Part shown: in pieces, positions 19,560-28,995 of the stretch
How the letters are laid out: every line of letters starts with the position of its first letter
How positions within the stretch are numbered: position 1 is the first letter of the stretch
Origin: Chryseobacterium luquanense
GTDB taxonomy: Bacteria; Bacteroidota; Bacteroidia; Flavobacteriales; Weeksellaceae
Direction: 5' to 3'
Length of the DNA stretch: 64,000 bases
Assembly: GCF_026460945.1 (NCBI RefSeq)
Contig: NZ_JAOVZV010000001.1
Span: 707,753 to 771,752 of the forward strand
Position numbers and translations under genes: made by a program
The notes under the pieces: model-generated
What the model was told of the DNA's origin: nothing
The model's database searches: none
Seen by the model: only the letters and a program-made list of their open reading frames with translations

Positions 19560-19567
19560 TATATTTG
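19560..19567 (+). promoter_or_regulatory. Possible -7 element for proS
   Basis: TATATTTG on the plus strand, about 110 bases before the proS ATG. No TTG at the right distance, so support is weak. Confidence 0.35.
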
Positions 19568-19577
19568 CATCTTGTAC

Positions 19578-19605
19578 CAAAAATATACCAATTTATTGGC
19601 AGCAA
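19578..19605 (-). promoter_or_regulatory. Promoter of the lipoprotein-FadL unit
   Basis: Minus strand: TTG (19603-19605), 17-base spacer, TATTTTTG (19578-19585). The predicted leader is about 40 bases. Confidence 0.6.
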
Positions 19606-19678
19606 AAATCTATCAAAAATAGATTTTTATTTTTAGATTACATAATTTTAGAAAAGTTAAAATATTAAAAAAAAATTA

Positions 19679-21154
19679 ATGGCAAAATTAACTTCAAGAA
19701 GCGAAGATTACAGCAAATGGTATAATGAATTGGTTGTAAAAGCAGATTTAGCTGAAAACTCCGGCGTAAGAGGTTCTATGGTTATTAAACCATATGGATA
19801 TGCAATCTGGGAGAAAATGCGCGATGAGATGGACAGAAAGTTCAAAGAAACCGGTCACGTAAATGCTTACTTTCCACTTTTTGTACCCAAAAGTTTGTTT
19901 GAAGCAGAAGAGAAAAATGCTGAAGGTTTTGCTAAAGAATGTGCTGTAGTAACGCATTACAGACTAAAAAATGATCCAGATAACCCAGGAAAATTAATTG
20001 TAGATCCGGAAGCTAAACTAGAAGAAGAGCTTATTGTTCGTCCGACTTCCGAAGCAATTATCTGGAATACTTATAAAGGATGGATTCAATCATACAGAGA
20101 TTTACCTATTCTTATTAATCAATGGGCAAATGTTGTTCGTTGGGAAATGAGAACTCGTCTTTTCCTTAGAACTTCAGAATTTTTATGGCAGGAAGGTCAC
20201 ACGGCACATGCTACAAAAGACGAAGCTGTTGAAGAAGCAGAAAAAATGAATAATGTATATGCTGATTTTGCAGAAAACTTTATGGCAATGCCGGTTGTAC
20301 AAGGTTTAAAAACTCCATCAGAAAGATTTGCAGGAGCAGATGAAACCTATTGTATTGAAGCTTTAATGCAAGATGGAAAAGCACTTCAGGCAGGAACTTC
20401 CCACTTTCTGGGGCAGAATTTCGCAAAAGCATTTGATGTAAAGTTTACTAACAAAGAAGGTAAAATTGAGCACGCTTGGGCAACTTCTTGGGGAACTTCA
20501 ACTCGTTTGATGGGAGCTTTGATCATGACCCATTCTGACGATTTCGGATTGGTTCTTCCTCCAACTTTAGCACCTATTCAGGTTGTGATTGTTCCTATTT
20601 TTAAAGGAGAAGAGCAATTAAACCAAATTAGTGAAGTTGCTTTAGACATTCAGAACAAATTAAAACTAAAAGGCATTTCAGTAAAATTTGACAATGACAC
20701 TCAAAACAAACCTGGCTGGAAATTCGCTGAATATGAGTTGAAAGGAGTTCCGTTGAGAATTGCAATGGGACCAAGAGATTTAGAAAATAAATCTGTAGAA
20801 ATTGCCAGAAGAGATAATCTTACAAAAGAAACCCGTTCTTTGGAAGGATTGGATTCTTACATCGAAGATTTATTGAAAACTATTCAACAGGATATGTACA
20901 CGAAAGCTTTCCAGTTTAGAAAAAATAACTTTACAAAAGTAGATTCTTATGATGAATTCAAAAAGGTTTTAGAAGAAAAACCAGGATTTATCTACGCTCA
21001 TTGGGACGGAACTACTGAAGAAGAAGAGCAAATAAAGGAAGAAACTAAAGCAACAATCAGATGTATACCTTTGGATGATGACATTGAAGAAGGCATATCT
21101 TTAATTTCAGGAAAACCATCAAAAAGAAGGGTATTATTTGCGAAAGCTTACTAA
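19679..21154 (+). CDS. proS: Prolyl-tRNA synthetase, archaeal/eukaryal type
   Basis: 491-aa class II aminoacyl-tRNA synthetase. Visible motifs: motif 2 region [50 protein letters not shown], and motif 3 [16 protein letters not shown], followed by an anticodon-binding domain (about 295-400) and a C-terminal zinc-type domain. The length and lack of an editing insertion between motifs 2 and 3 place it in the archaeal/eukaryal-like group (ProS type 3), which many Bacteroidetes carry. Charges tRNA-Pro in the cytoplasm. Monocistronic, with its own terminator. Confidence 0.95.
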   Translation: MAKLTSRSEDYSKWYNELVVKADLAENSGVRGSMVIKPYGYAIWEKMRDEMDRKFKETGHVNAYFPLFVPKSLFEAEEKNAEGFAKECAVVTHYRLKNDPDNPGKLIVDPEAKLEEELIVRPTSEAIIWNTYKGWIQSYRDLPILINQWANVVRWEMRTRLFLRTSEFLWQEGHTAHATKDEAVEEAEKMNNVYADFAENFMAMPVVQGLKTPSERFAGADETYCIEALMQDGKALQAGTSHFLGQNFAKAFDVKFTNKEGKIEHAWATSWGTSTRLMGALIMTHSDDFGLVLPPTLAPIQVVIVPIFKGEEQLNQISEVALDIQNKLKLKGISVKFDNDTQNKPGWKFAEYELKGVPLRIAMGPRDLENKSVEIARRDNLTKETRSLEGLDSYIEDLLKTIQQDMYTKAFQFRKNNFTKVDSYDEFKKVLEEKPGFIYAHWDGTTEEEEQIKEETKATIRCIPLDDDIEEGISLISGKPSKRRVLFAKAY

Positions 21155-21175
21155 CATTTAACATAATAATTATTA

Positions 21176-21213
21176 AATCTGCAAAAATTTAGAAGTTTTT
21201 GCAGATTTTTTTT
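21176..21213 (+). terminator. Rho-independent terminator after proS
   Basis: TCTGCAAAAA / TTTTTGCAGA stem, 8-base loop, then eight T residues. Confidence 0.85.
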
Positions 21214-21279
21214 GAAAAAAATAATATTTGGAAGGATTTTTGTTTAATTTTAGATAACATTAATTAAAAATAATATAAT

Positions 21280-22578
21280 ATGTCATTAAACATCATTGAT
21301 CTTATCAAAGGGCAGCTTGGTTCTGCATTTGTTTCTCAGGCTGCATCGCAACTTGGAGAAAGTGAAGCCGGAGTTTCTAAAGCCATTTCTGGTTTACTTC
21401 CGGTAATTGTAGGTGGATTAGCCAACAATTCTGACAAGCCTTCGGTCTTGGATTCTATTTCAAATGCATCCTCACAAGGCATTTTGGGGAATTTATTTGA
21501 TTCAACTTCTAATAATTCTTTTATTTCAGGATTATTAACTTCTATTTTTGGTGATAAGTTAAACGGGATTGTCAATGCGATTGCTACTTATGCAGGAATC
21601 AGCAATAACTCTTCAGCTTCATTATTAAATTTAGTGACAGGAGCAACAGTAGGTTCTGTAGGACAATATGCCGCAGATCATAATTTAGACAAAACAGGAA
21701 TTTCTTCATTATTAAATGATCAAAAAGGAATTGTATCTACACTTTTACCTGCAGGTCTTTCTTTAGCATCTTTAAATGTCGGAGATTGGGCAAAAGGTTA
21801 CAAATTTGACAATGACCAGGACGAAATAAAACCCGTAACTCACGAAGAACCAAAAGTTGAAGTAACAAGAAGTGTTACAGATGGCGGAACTTTCCCTGAC
21901 CGAGCAACTTCTTCAGAAGGCGGATCAATCTGGAAATGGCTTCTTCCTATATTATTATTAATTGCAGCATCTTACTTTTTATGGAAGCAGTGCAATAAAA
22001 AAGAAACAACTACTACAACGACAGTTACAAACGATTCTTTAAACGTTTCTGAAGACTCTTCATCAATGCCGATGGACTCAAACACAACGGCATCTATAAC
22101 AAAAGTTGACGAAGACATCGATTTAAATGGAGCTGCACTAAAAGGCTACAAAGGTGGAATGGAAGATCAAATGATTACTTTCCTGAAAACTGACGGGTAT
22201 AAAAACGCAGCCAACGATGATGCTTTAAAAACCAAATGGTACGATTTCGATCATGTAAATTTTAAAATTGGAAGCGCAAATACTTTGGAAGCTGGTTCTG
22301 AAGGACAATTACAAAATTTGGTAGCTATCTTAAAAGCTTTTCCAGATTCAAAAATTAAAATCGGTGGTTACACAGATAAAACAGGTGACGAAGCTAAAAA
22401 CAAAAAACTTTCTGCAGACAGAGCCAATTTCATCAAAGATTGGTTAGGAAAACAAGGTGTCGGAGCACAAGTTATTGCCGCTGACGGATACGGAAGCGAA
22501 TTTGCAAAAGTAGATGCTTCTGCTTCAAATGGCGAAAGAGCTGTTGACAGAAAAATGTCTGTAAGATTTGCAAAATAA
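21280..22578 (+). CDS. DUF937 (YidB-like) protein with C-terminal OmpA domain
   Basis: 432 aa. Residues 1-165 match DUF937: a Ser/Gly/Asn-rich, helical region (GSAFVSQAASQLGESEAG, SGLLPVIVGGLANNSDKPSV). One membrane helix lies near 220-238 (WKWLLPILLLIAASYFLW). Residues about 320-432 form an OmpA/MotB peptidoglycan-binding domain with FKIGSANTLEAGSEGQL, IKIGGYTDKTGDEAKNKKLSADRA and GERAVDRKMSVRF. The layout suggests an inner-membrane anchor with a periplasmic domain gripping peptidoglycan. No signal peptide, so the DUF937 part should be cytoplasmic. Function unknown. Confidence 0.8.
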   Translation: MSLNIIDLIKGQLGSAFVSQAASQLGESEAGVSKAISGLLPVIVGGLANNSDKPSVLDSISNASSQGILGNLFDSTSNNSFISGLLTSIFGDKLNGIVNAIATYAGISNNSSASLLNLVTGATVGSVGQYAADHNLDKTGISSLLNDQKGIVSTLLPAGLSLASLNVGDWAKGYKFDNDQDEIKPVTHEEPKVEVTRSVTDGGTFPDRATSSEGGSIWKWLLPILLLIAASYFLWKQCNKKETTTTTTVTNDSLNVSEDSSSMPMDSNTTASITKVDEDIDLNGAALKGYKGGMEDQMITFLKTDGYKNAANDDALKTKWYDFDHVNFKIGSANTLEAGSEGQLQNLVAILKAFPDSKIKIGGYTDKTGDEAKNKKLSADRANFIKDWLGKQGVGAQVIAADGYGSEFAKVDASASNGERAVDRKMSVRFAK

Positions 22579-22600
22579 TCTGATTTAAAAACAAATAATT

Positions 22601-22629
22601 AAATCCCGGAAATATTTCCGGGATTTTTT
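22601..22629 (+). terminator. Rho-independent terminator
   Basis: AAATCCCGGAAA / TTTCCGGGATTT perfect stem followed by T residues. Confidence 0.9.
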
Positions 22630-22661
22630 GGTAAAATAGATTTCCATTTCATTTATTTAAT

Positions 22662-22669
22662 TAAATTTG
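22662..22669 (+). promoter_or_regulatory. Possible -7 element for mntH
   Basis: TAAATTTG matches TAnnTTTG, 17 bases before the ATG at 22686. No TTG at the usual distance. Confidence 0.35.
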
Positions 22670-22685
22670 TTAGTCATTTCTAACA

Positions 22686-24023
22686 ATGACAGGTTTTAAT
22701 ATGAAAAACGCTTGGCGAAAAGACAAAACATCACATTCATTACCAGAGGTATTTTCCTCAATTTCCATCCCTAAAGGTTCAGGCTTTTGGCGGAAATATC
22801 TTGCATTTGCAGGTCCTGGACTGATGGTTGCAGTGGGTTATATGGATCCTGGAAACTGGGCAACCGATATTGCAGGAGGAGCACAATTTGGTTACACACT
22901 GCTTTCGGTAATTCTTATTTCTAATATTTTCGCAATGGTTTTGCAGCATCTTTCTGTGAAATTAGGCGTAGTTGCAGAAAGAGATTTAGCTCAAGCTTGC
23001 AGAGATCACTTTAAGCCGACTACTAATTTTATTCTTTGGATCTTTTGTGAAATTGCCATTGCTGCCTGTGATTTGGCGGAAGTAATTGGTTCTGCTATCG
23101 CATTAAATTTACTTTTTGGAATTCCTTTAACTTGGGGAATTGTGATTACAACGATTGATGTATTAATCATTTTATTGCTTCAGGCAAAAGGTTTTAGATG
23201 GATTGAAAGTATTGTTGCCGGACTCATGTTTATTATTCTTGTTTGTTTTGGATATGAAGTGATTATTTCAAAACCTGAAATCAACGCTATTTTAGGAGGT
23301 TTAATTCCACAAAAAGAAATTATTACAAACCCTGCAATGCTTTACATCGGAATCGGAATTTTGGGAGCCACCGTCATGCCACATAATCTATATCTTCACA
23401 GCAGCATTGTGCAAACTCGCAATTACACGAGAGATCGTGAAGGAAAAAAAGAAGCGATAAAGTTTGCCACTTTAGACAGTACAGTTTCTTTGTTGTTAGC
23501 ATTTTTCATTAATGCAGCCATCTTAATTTTAGCTGCCGCAACTTTTCACACTACAGGAAATCAACACATTGCAGATATTCATGATGCATACAAAATGTTG
23601 ACACCCATTTTGGGAGCTTCCATGGCAAGTATTGCATTTGCGATTGCACTTTTAGCTTCCGGACAAAATTCTACTTTAACAGGAACTCTTGCCGGACAAA
23701 TCGTAATGGAAGGCTTTCTGAATATCCGCCTGAAACCTTGGCTTAGAAGACTGATTACAAGATTAATTGCGGTAATTCCGGCATTGATAGTGACTATTAT
23801 CTATGGCGAACAAGGTACAACGGATCTTTTAGTTTTAAGTCAGGTTATTTTATCGATGCAACTAAGTTTTGCGGTAGTTCCTTTAGTTATGTTTACCAAT
23901 GACAAAGCTAAAATGGGCGAATTTGCCAACAAAGCATTCTTAAAAATCTGCGTCTGGGTGATTACGATGGTGATTATTGTTTTGAATCTATATTTATTGT
24001 ACCAAACATTTTTTGGAGAATAA
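22686..24023 (+). CDS. mntH: NRAMP-family divalent metal transporter
   Basis: 445 aa with about eleven membrane helices. Metal-binding motifs of NRAMP are intact: GYMDPGNWATD in helix 1 and ATVMPHNLYLHSS in helix 6. A further conserved segment is LLASGQNSTLTGTLAGQIVMEG. It imports Mn2+ (or Fe2+) with protons across the inner membrane. A second in-frame Met lies five residues in (22701); I kept the first. No Fur or MntR box was recognised upstream. Monocistronic between terminators. Confidence 0.93.
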   Translation: MTGFNMKNAWRKDKTSHSLPEVFSSISIPKGSGFWRKYLAFAGPGLMVAVGYMDPGNWATDIAGGAQFGYTLLSVILISNIFAMVLQHLSVKLGVVAERDLAQACRDHFKPTTNFILWIFCEIAIAACDLAEVIGSAIALNLLFGIPLTWGIVITTIDVLIILLLQAKGFRWIESIVAGLMFIILVCFGYEVIISKPEINAILGGLIPQKEIITNPAMLYIGIGILGATVMPHNLYLHSSIVQTRNYTRDREGKKEAIKFATLDSTVSLLLAFFINAAILILAAATFHTTGNQHIADIHDAYKMLTPILGASMASIAFAIALLASGQNSTLTGTLAGQIVMEGFLNIRLKPWLRRLITRLIAVIPALIVTIIYGEQGTTDLLVLSQVILSMQLSFAVVPLVMFTNDKAKMGEFANKAFLKICVWVITMVIIVLNLYLLYQTFFGE

Positions 24024-24149
24024 ATCATTGTGAAGAATATAACAATGAAGCAATTTATTTCTTTAAACACAAATGACAGTAATTTTTCACCAATAGCACA
24101 AAAATCTCTTCGATCTCTAATAATTCATTTACATCCTTTGGGGTGACAA

Positions 24150-24275
24150 ACTTCGTGGGTATTTTTCAAATATTTTGAAAAGAAGGCTGCAACCTTAGCC
24201 CCGATTGCAATGAAAATCCTTTTTTGCAAAAAAAGATTGTAATGGAAAGCGGGAAAAAGCTCCTAAAAAAAACGT
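24150..24275. repeat. Dispersed intergenic palindromic repeat, copy 2
   Basis: Between mntH and grpE: CCCCGATTGCAATGAAAATCC, TTTTTTGC, AAAAAAAGATTGTAATGG, AAAGCGGGAAAAAGCTCC. The outer arms (GATTGCAATG / related) and the inner T and A tracts form an imperfect hairpin. Related to the element at 10215-10345. The rest of this 329-base gap shows no gene. Confidence 0.5.
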
Positions 24276-24352
24276 TATTAAATCTGCCTAAATGTCATTC
24301 TTTTTTCTTTGGCAGAATGTTTGACAAACAACTTCTAAATAGTTATTGAAAT

Positions 24353-24889
24353 ATGGAAAATCAGGATATCAACGAAGAAAACATCAATAAACAAGAAGAA
24401 AATACTGCTCAAACTGAAGAAACCGTTCAGGAAAATGTGACAGAAATACCTACTCCGGAAGAACTTTTGGCAGTAGAAAAAGACCGTTACATCAGACTGT
24501 ACGCAGAGTTTGAAAACTATAAAAAAAGAACTTCAAAAGAGAAAATGGAATTCTTCACGTATGCTAATCAGGATATGATGGTTTCTATGTTGGGAGTTTT
24601 GGATGATTTTGAAAGAGCTATCAAAGAAATTGCTAAAAACGGTAACGAATCTGATCTTCAAGGTGTTGAATTAATCTACAACAAATTTAAAAACAAACTG
24701 ACCGAAAAAGGATTAAAAATAATGGAGGTACGTGCAGGAGACAGCTTTAATGTAGATTTCCACGAGGCGATTACTCAAATCCCTTCACCTTCTGAAGATT
24801 TGAAAGGTAAAATAGTAGATGTTATCGAAACAGGATATACTTTAGGTGAAAAAGTAATTCGTTTTGCAAAAGTTGTAACAGGAAACTAA
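24353..24889 (+). CDS. grpE: Nucleotide exchange factor GrpE
   Basis: 178 aa. An acidic, Gln-rich N-terminus (about 1-40) precedes the coiled coil (YIRLYAEFENYKKRTSKEK) and the C-terminal beta domain (GLKIMEVRAGDSFNVDFHEAITQIP, VIETGYTLGEKVIRFAKVVT). GrpE releases ADP from DnaK and is followed 79 bases later by dnaJ, forming the usual co-chaperone pair. dnaK is not in the window. No CIRCE or other heat-shock operator was recognised upstream. Confidence 0.95.
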   Translation: MENQDINEENINKQEENTAQTEETVQENVTEIPTPEELLAVEKDRYIRLYAEFENYKKRTSKEKMEFFTYANQDMMVSMLGVLDDFERAIKEIAKNGNESDLQGVELIYNKFKNKLTEKGLKIMEVRAGDSFNVDFHEAITQIPSPSEDLKGKIVDVIETGYTLGEKVIRFAKVVTGN

Positions 24890-24894
24890 AAACA

Positions 24895-24966
24895 TAAGCA
24901 ATAAATAATCGGTAATAAGCAATTTTTGATATTACTGATTATTCATTACTAATTACTCATATTAAA
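24895..24966. repeat. GTAAT-type low-complexity repeat in the grpE-dnaJ gap
   Basis: Degenerate units (AATAAGCAAT, TCGGTAATAAGC, ATTACTGATTATTC, ATTACTAATTACTCAT) forming weak inverted repeats. Resembles, in the other orientation, the sequence at 60921-60965 upstream of prfB. Confidence 0.4.
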
Positions 24967-24968
24967 TT

Positions 24969-26090
24969 ATGTCAAAAAGAGATTATTACGAGGTTCTTGA
25001 GGTAAGCAAATCTGCGAGTGCCGACGAAATAAAGAAAGCATACCGAAAAATGGCAATTAAATATCACCCAGATAAAAATCCGGGAGATAAGGAAGCCGAA
25101 GAAAAATTTAAAGAAGCTGCAGAAGCTTACGAAGTTTTAAGTGACGACAATAAAAAAGCCCGCTACGACCAATACGGTCACGCAGGAGTTGGCGGAAACG
25201 GAGGCTTCGGAGGCGGTGGTTTCGGAGGCGGTATGAACATGGAAGATATTTTCAGCCAGTTTGGCGATATTTTCGGTGGAGGCGGTTTCGGAGGATTTGG
25301 CGGTGGCGGCGGTGGTCGTCAGCAAGTAAAAGGTTCTAATTTAAGAATCAGAATCAAGCTGAATCTTGAAGAGATGGTGAACGGAAGCCAAAAAACTCTT
25401 AAAGTAAAAAAAATGAAGATGGCAGAAGGTGCCACTTCAAAAACCTGCCCTACGTGTAACGGAGCCGGTGTTCAGATGAAAGTGATGAACACTATGTTCG
25501 GACAGATGCAGACTCAAACCACTTGTGGAACTTGTCAGGGAATCGGAAAAGTTGCCGATAAAATTCCTGCAGGAGCCAATGCACAAGGTTTAATAAAAGA
25601 CGAAGAAGAAATCACTATTAATATTCCTGCAGGAGCAAGAGACGGAATCCAGCTTAATGTAAGAGGAAAAGGTAACGACGCACCTTTTGGCGGCGTTCCC
25701 GGAGATCTTTTGGTGATTGTAGAAGAAGAAGTTGATAAAACTATAAAGAGAGAAGGCGATAATCTTCATCAGGAATTGTATATTTCTTTTGCTGAAGCAG
25801 CTTTAGGAACGAAAAAAGAAATTCCTACCGTTGGCGGAAAGGTGAAAATTACCGTTGATCCGGGAACTCAATCCGGAAAAATTCTGAGATTAGCCGGAAA
25901 AGGTTTACCAAGCATCGACAGCTACGGAAAAGGCGATATGTTTATCCACATCAATGTATGGACACCGCAAAAACTTACGAAAGATCAAAAAGACTTTTTT
26001 GAAAAACAGATGAGCAGCGGAGAAATGGTTGCAGAACCGTCTGGAAAAGAAAAAACTTTCTTTGACAAAGTAAAAGATTTATTTAATTAA
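24969..26090 (+). CDS. dnaJ: Chaperone protein DnaJ
   Basis: 373 aa. J domain (1-70) with the HPD motif (YHPDKNPGD), a long Gly/Phe-rich linker (about 75-120), and substrate domains with [12 protein letters not shown] near the end. The zinc domain holds only two CxxCxGxG motifs (CPTCNGAG and CGTCQGIG); E. coli DnaJ has four, so half of the zinc-binding region is absent. Works with DnaK and GrpE. The shortened zinc domain is a real feature of the sequence; whether the product still binds zinc well is not known. Confidence 0.93.
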   Translation: MSKRDYYEVLEVSKSASADEIKKAYRKMAIKYHPDKNPGDKEAEEKFKEAAEAYEVLSDDNKKARYDQYGHAGVGGNGGFGGGGFGGGMNMEDIFSQFGDIFGGGGFGGFGGGGGGRQQVKGSNLRIRIKLNLEEMVNGSQKTLKVKKMKMAEGATSKTCPTCNGAGVQMKVMNTMFGQMQTQTTCGTCQGIGKVADKIPAGANAQGLIKDEEEITINIPAGARDGIQLNVRGKGNDAPFGGVPGDLLVIVEEEVDKTIKREGDNLHQELYISFAEAALGTKKEIPTVGGKVKITVDPGTQSGKILRLAGKGLPSIDSYGKGDMFIHINVWTPQKLTKDQKDFFEKQMSSGEMVAEPSGKEKTFFDKVKDLFN

Positions 26091-26100
26091 AAAAATACTT

Positions 26101-26130
26101 GAAAAGAGGCTTTTTAAAGTCTCTTTTTAT
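26101..26130 (+). terminator. Probable terminator after dnaJ
   Basis: AAAGAGGC / GTCTCTTT stem (with one G-T pair) around a TTTTTAAA loop, then a T run. Confidence 0.6.
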
Positions 26131-26194
26131 TTTTAAATTTACATCGATTTAAAATTTGACATTTTCCTGAAAAGGATATTGTAAATATACAGCC

Positions 26195-26545
26195 ATGAAT
26201 TATAAGCTTGAACTGCGTACACCTGACTCACAACCTAAACTGATTTTCCATGCCATCACTTTTGATGCCTTTAAAGTAAATATTGTGGAAAGATATTGTG
26301 GTGTGAAACCATTGTTATGCGATGTTTTATTTAGAGTAAGAACTTTAGATAATCAAATTATTAATAGAAAAGACGGACACGTAAAAATCAGAATTAAAGA
26401 TGAAGATCTTGAGATTTACCAAAGATTACTAAAAGTTTTCAAGTCTTACGACTATAAAAACAAATTAATCAGCAGAAGAGATGCAGAGCAGGATCTTGTA
26501 CATTTTATTTTGAGATTAGTTATCGTAAACTATGAGCTAAACTAG
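26195..26545 (+). CDS. Conserved hypothetical protein
   Basis: 116 aa, soluble and basic, no signal peptide or membrane helix. The sequence reads as a compact alpha/beta protein (NYKLELRTPDSQPKL, VKIRIKDEDLEIYQRLLKVFKSYDYK). Family not recognised. It lies alone between dnaJ and a GH43 gene. Codon use is like its neighbours, so it is probably real. Confidence 0.65.
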   Translation: MNYKLELRTPDSQPKLIFHAITFDAFKVNIVERYCGVKPLLCDVLFRVRTLDNQIINRKDGHVKIRIKDEDLEIYQRLLKVFKSYDYKNKLISRRDAEQDLVHFILRLVIVNYELN

Positions 26546-26557
26546 AAATTTTCTCTA

Positions 26558-26589
26558 TTTTCGTACAATTAATTACGAAAAAATTTTTT
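26558..26589 (+). terminator. AT-rich hairpin, possible terminator
   Basis: TTTTCGTA / TACGAAAA perfect 8-bp stem with an 8-base loop and a T run close after it. It ends at the GH43 start codon, so it could also act on GH43 translation. Confidence 0.4.
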
Positions 26590-27603
26590 ATGCGAAAAGC
26601 TTTTGTCCTTTCATTGATATGTGCAATCGGTTACGCACAAGAAAATCCGAAGTATTTATTCGACGAACTTTACTTTGCAGATCCTTCTGCTCATGTTTTT
26701 GACGGGAAAATTTATATTTATCCGTCACACGATATTCAGACTGATGTGAAAGATGCAGCAAACGGTGCACATTTCAATATGAAAGATTATCATGTTCTCA
26801 CATTGGATAATGTGAACGAAAAAGCAATAGATAATGGAATTGCTTTAAAGCTAGAAGATATTCGTTGGGCAAAACAACAGCTTTGGGCTCCCGATGCGGT
26901 AAAAAAGGGTAATAAATATTACTTGTATTTTCCGGCAAAAGATAAAAATGATTTGTTTAAAATAGGAGTTGCGATAAGTAAAAATCCAACAGGTCCTTTT
27001 AAAGCTGAAAAAAATCCCATCTTAGGAACATATAGCATAGATCCGACAGTTTTAGACGACAAAGGAAAATATTATATTTATTTTGGCGGTTTAAAAGGCG
27101 GGCAACTTCAGCATTACAGGAACAATCAATATTCTACAAATTATCCTGAACTTCAAAAGGAAGAAAATGCTTTACTTCCAAAAATTGCCCGATTAAAAGA
27201 TAATATGAAAGAACTTGCCGAAGCACCAAAAGATGTTTTAATCTTAGATGAAAATGGCAATCAGCTAAAATCCGGAGACCAGCATCGTCGTTTTTTTGAA
27301 GGAGTTTGGGTTCATCAATACAACAACAAATATTACCTTTCCTACTCTACCGGAGAAACTCATAAATTGGTTTATGCCATCGGAGAAAATCCGTATGGTC
27401 CGTTTACTTTTAAAGGAGAAATTCTGACTCCCGTTATTGGCTGGACAACGCATCACAGTATCGTAAAAATTGATACAAAATGGTATCTTTTTTATCACGA
27501 TTCAAAAAAATCAGGTGGAAAAAGTTATCTGAGAAGTTTGAAAATCAGAGAATTAAAATATGACGAGAATGGTTTGATTCAAACCATGAACGGGCAAGAT
27601 TAA
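26590..27603 (+). CDS. Glycoside hydrolase family 43 enzyme, secreted
   Basis: 337 aa. A short signal peptide ends near GYAQ. The five-bladed beta-propeller of GH43 is indicated by its three acidic residues in place: FADPSAHVFDGKIYIYPS (catalytic base Asp), TYSIDPTVLDDKGKYYIYFGG (pKa-modulating Asp) and FFEGVWVHQYNNKYYLSYS (acid Glu). Members release arabinose, xylose or galactose from plant polysaccharides. The exact sugar cannot be named. Stands alone, without SusC/SusD partners. Its stop codon directly abuts the stop of the convergent acyltransferase gene. Confidence 0.85.
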   Translation: MRKAFVLSLICAIGYAQENPKYLFDELYFADPSAHVFDGKIYIYPSHDIQTDVKDAANGAHFNMKDYHVLTLDNVNEKAIDNGIALKLEDIRWAKQQLWAPDAVKKGNKYYLYFPAKDKNDLFKIGVAISKNPTGPFKAEKNPILGTYSIDPTVLDDKGKYYIYFGGLKGGQLQHYRNNQYSTNYPELQKEENALLPKIARLKDNMKELAEAPKDVLILDENGNQLKSGDQHRRFFEGVWVHQYNNKYYLSYSTGETHKLVYAIGENPYGPFTFKGEILTPVIGWTTHHSIVKIDTKWYLFYHDSKKSGGKSYLRSLKIRELKYDENGLIQTMNGQD

Positions 27604-28524
27604 TTACAGTAAATATTTCAGTTTTTGGTTTAAAAAAACCAATAAGAGACTTACAGGAATTAAAATTAAAAAAAAGAGTAGAATTTTATATTCCGAACTT
27701 ATTTCTTTATAAAAATCAGATTTCATAATCAACGGATGCACAACATAAATGGCGGTTGAAAGACTTGCCCAAATTTTCGACTGTGTTTTAATATAGATTT
27801 TCTGACCATATAAAAAGAGAATTGGGCTTACAAAAAGTAAAGAAAACAGAATATCTGTACTTTCTGAACTTATCATTTTGTAATTGAAATAAGATTCCGC
27901 AATAACCATTACAACTGAAAAAACAACCAGTACGTAAGAATATTTATATTTTTCAAAATTAATTTTCAGTTTATTGATCAGAAAGCCAATCGTTAAAAAC
28001 GGGAAGCATACGAAAAGAAAATTTCGATACAAAAGATAATCATTCAAAAGTGAATCTGATTCTGAGTTTAAGTGGTGTAAATTTCCCAAAACCTGAATGA
28101 TATACCCTATTCCGAAAAAAATAAAAACCAAAACTGACAACAAAATCACTTTCTGATTTCTTAAAAGAAATAAAATAATTCCAGAAAACAACGTTCCAAT
28201 TAAATACCACAAATGATGGTACCCAAAAATTACAGTAAGCCAAACCTGTTCGTTATCTTTCCAATACGAAATATAAATCAGCATCCAGATTGCATACAAT
28301 AAAAACGTCCTGAAAAGCAATTTTTGAAGTTTCTTTGTGGTATCAATATGAAAAAAATAGAATCCAGTAATGACTAAAAAAACAGGAACTGCAATTCTGA
28401 AAATACCATTAACCAACAGGAAACTCATCATCGGATAAGTTTCTTTGAGGAAATTCATGTGCAGAAATACGACAAATAATGCCAGTATAATTTTTAAAAT
28501 ATCAATCGATAAATTTCTACCCAT
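27604..28524 (-). CDS. Acyltransferase family 3 membrane protein
   Basis: 306 aa with about nine to ten hydrophobic segments. N-terminal motif NLSIDILKIILALFVVFLHM is typical of acyltransferase-3/OafA-type proteins (the conserved His lies in the first helix), and GIFRIAVPVFLVITGFYFF is the usual R/P motif of helix 2. Such enzymes O-acetylate or otherwise acylate sugars of surface glycans. Substrate unknown. Tail-to-tail with GH43 with no gap. Confidence 0.82.
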   Translation of the reverse strand: MGRNLSIDILKIILALFVVFLHMNFLKETYPMMSFLLVNGIFRIAVPVFLVITGFYFFHIDTTKKLQKLLFRTFLLYAIWMLIYISYWKDNEQVWLTVIFGYHHLWYLIGTLFSGIILFLLRNQKVILLSVLVFIFFGIGYIIQVLGNLHHLNSESDSLLNDYLLYRNFLFVCFPFLTIGFLINKLKINFEKYKYSYVLVVFSVVMVIAESYFNYKMISSESTDILFSLLFVSPILFLYGQKIYIKTQSKIWASLSTAIYVVHPLIMKSDFYKEISSEYKILLFFLILIPVSLLLVFLNQKLKYLL

Positions 28525-28995
28525 AATTTACTTAAAATGAAATTATTCAAACAAACTAAATGGTAATCTGCTGCGTTAATTTTTGCAAAAATAAATAATT
28601 AAATTGTATTCGTTATAATCCTCATAAAAGCTCTGACTTTATATCTTTCCCATCTAACAATTTGTCATCATCCTCACTGTAGATTTTGGCGTAGTAATTT
28701 TTGGTATTCTTATTTGCTCTCCTTCTATATTTTCTCCTCTAATCTTCTTTGTGAATCTTTCTCCAATTGATTAAACTTTCTTTGCAAACTCCTAATTTTT
28801 GAGCTACTAAGGATACATTGCCTCGCTGTTCACTTAAAGATACTGCTTGGATCTTAAACTCTAAACTGTAATTTTTTCTGATCTTTTTCATACTCTTAAA
28901 GTTAAAAATTATAAAAATTGTGTTCTTACAAAGTTGGCAACTCCACTGTCTGAGTATAATCCATTATTCTATTTCATCTGCCGAATCAGCATATT
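28525..28995. other. Gene-poor scar region between acyltransferase and immunity array
   Basis: About 470 bases containing the transposase remnant (listed separately) and, on the minus strand at about 28960-29028, a frame that ends in HPLKYADSADEIE and a stop. This looks like the tail of a lost gene. No intact gene is seen. Confidence 0.5.
28622..28891 (-). pseudogene. Decayed IS3-type transposase OrfA fragment
   Basis: From ATG 28891 the frame reads KKIRKNYSLEFKIQAVSL, then LVAQKLGVCKESLINWRK. This is the Tnp_1 helix-turn-helix start of IS3/IS911-type OrfA proteins. A stop codon falls at codon 51 (28739-28741). The same frame is open again for 38 codons to 28622, but that part (KNYYAKIYSEDDDKLLDG) does not look like an OrfA leucine zipper and may belong to another broken gene. 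No OrfB is present. Confidence 0.65.
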
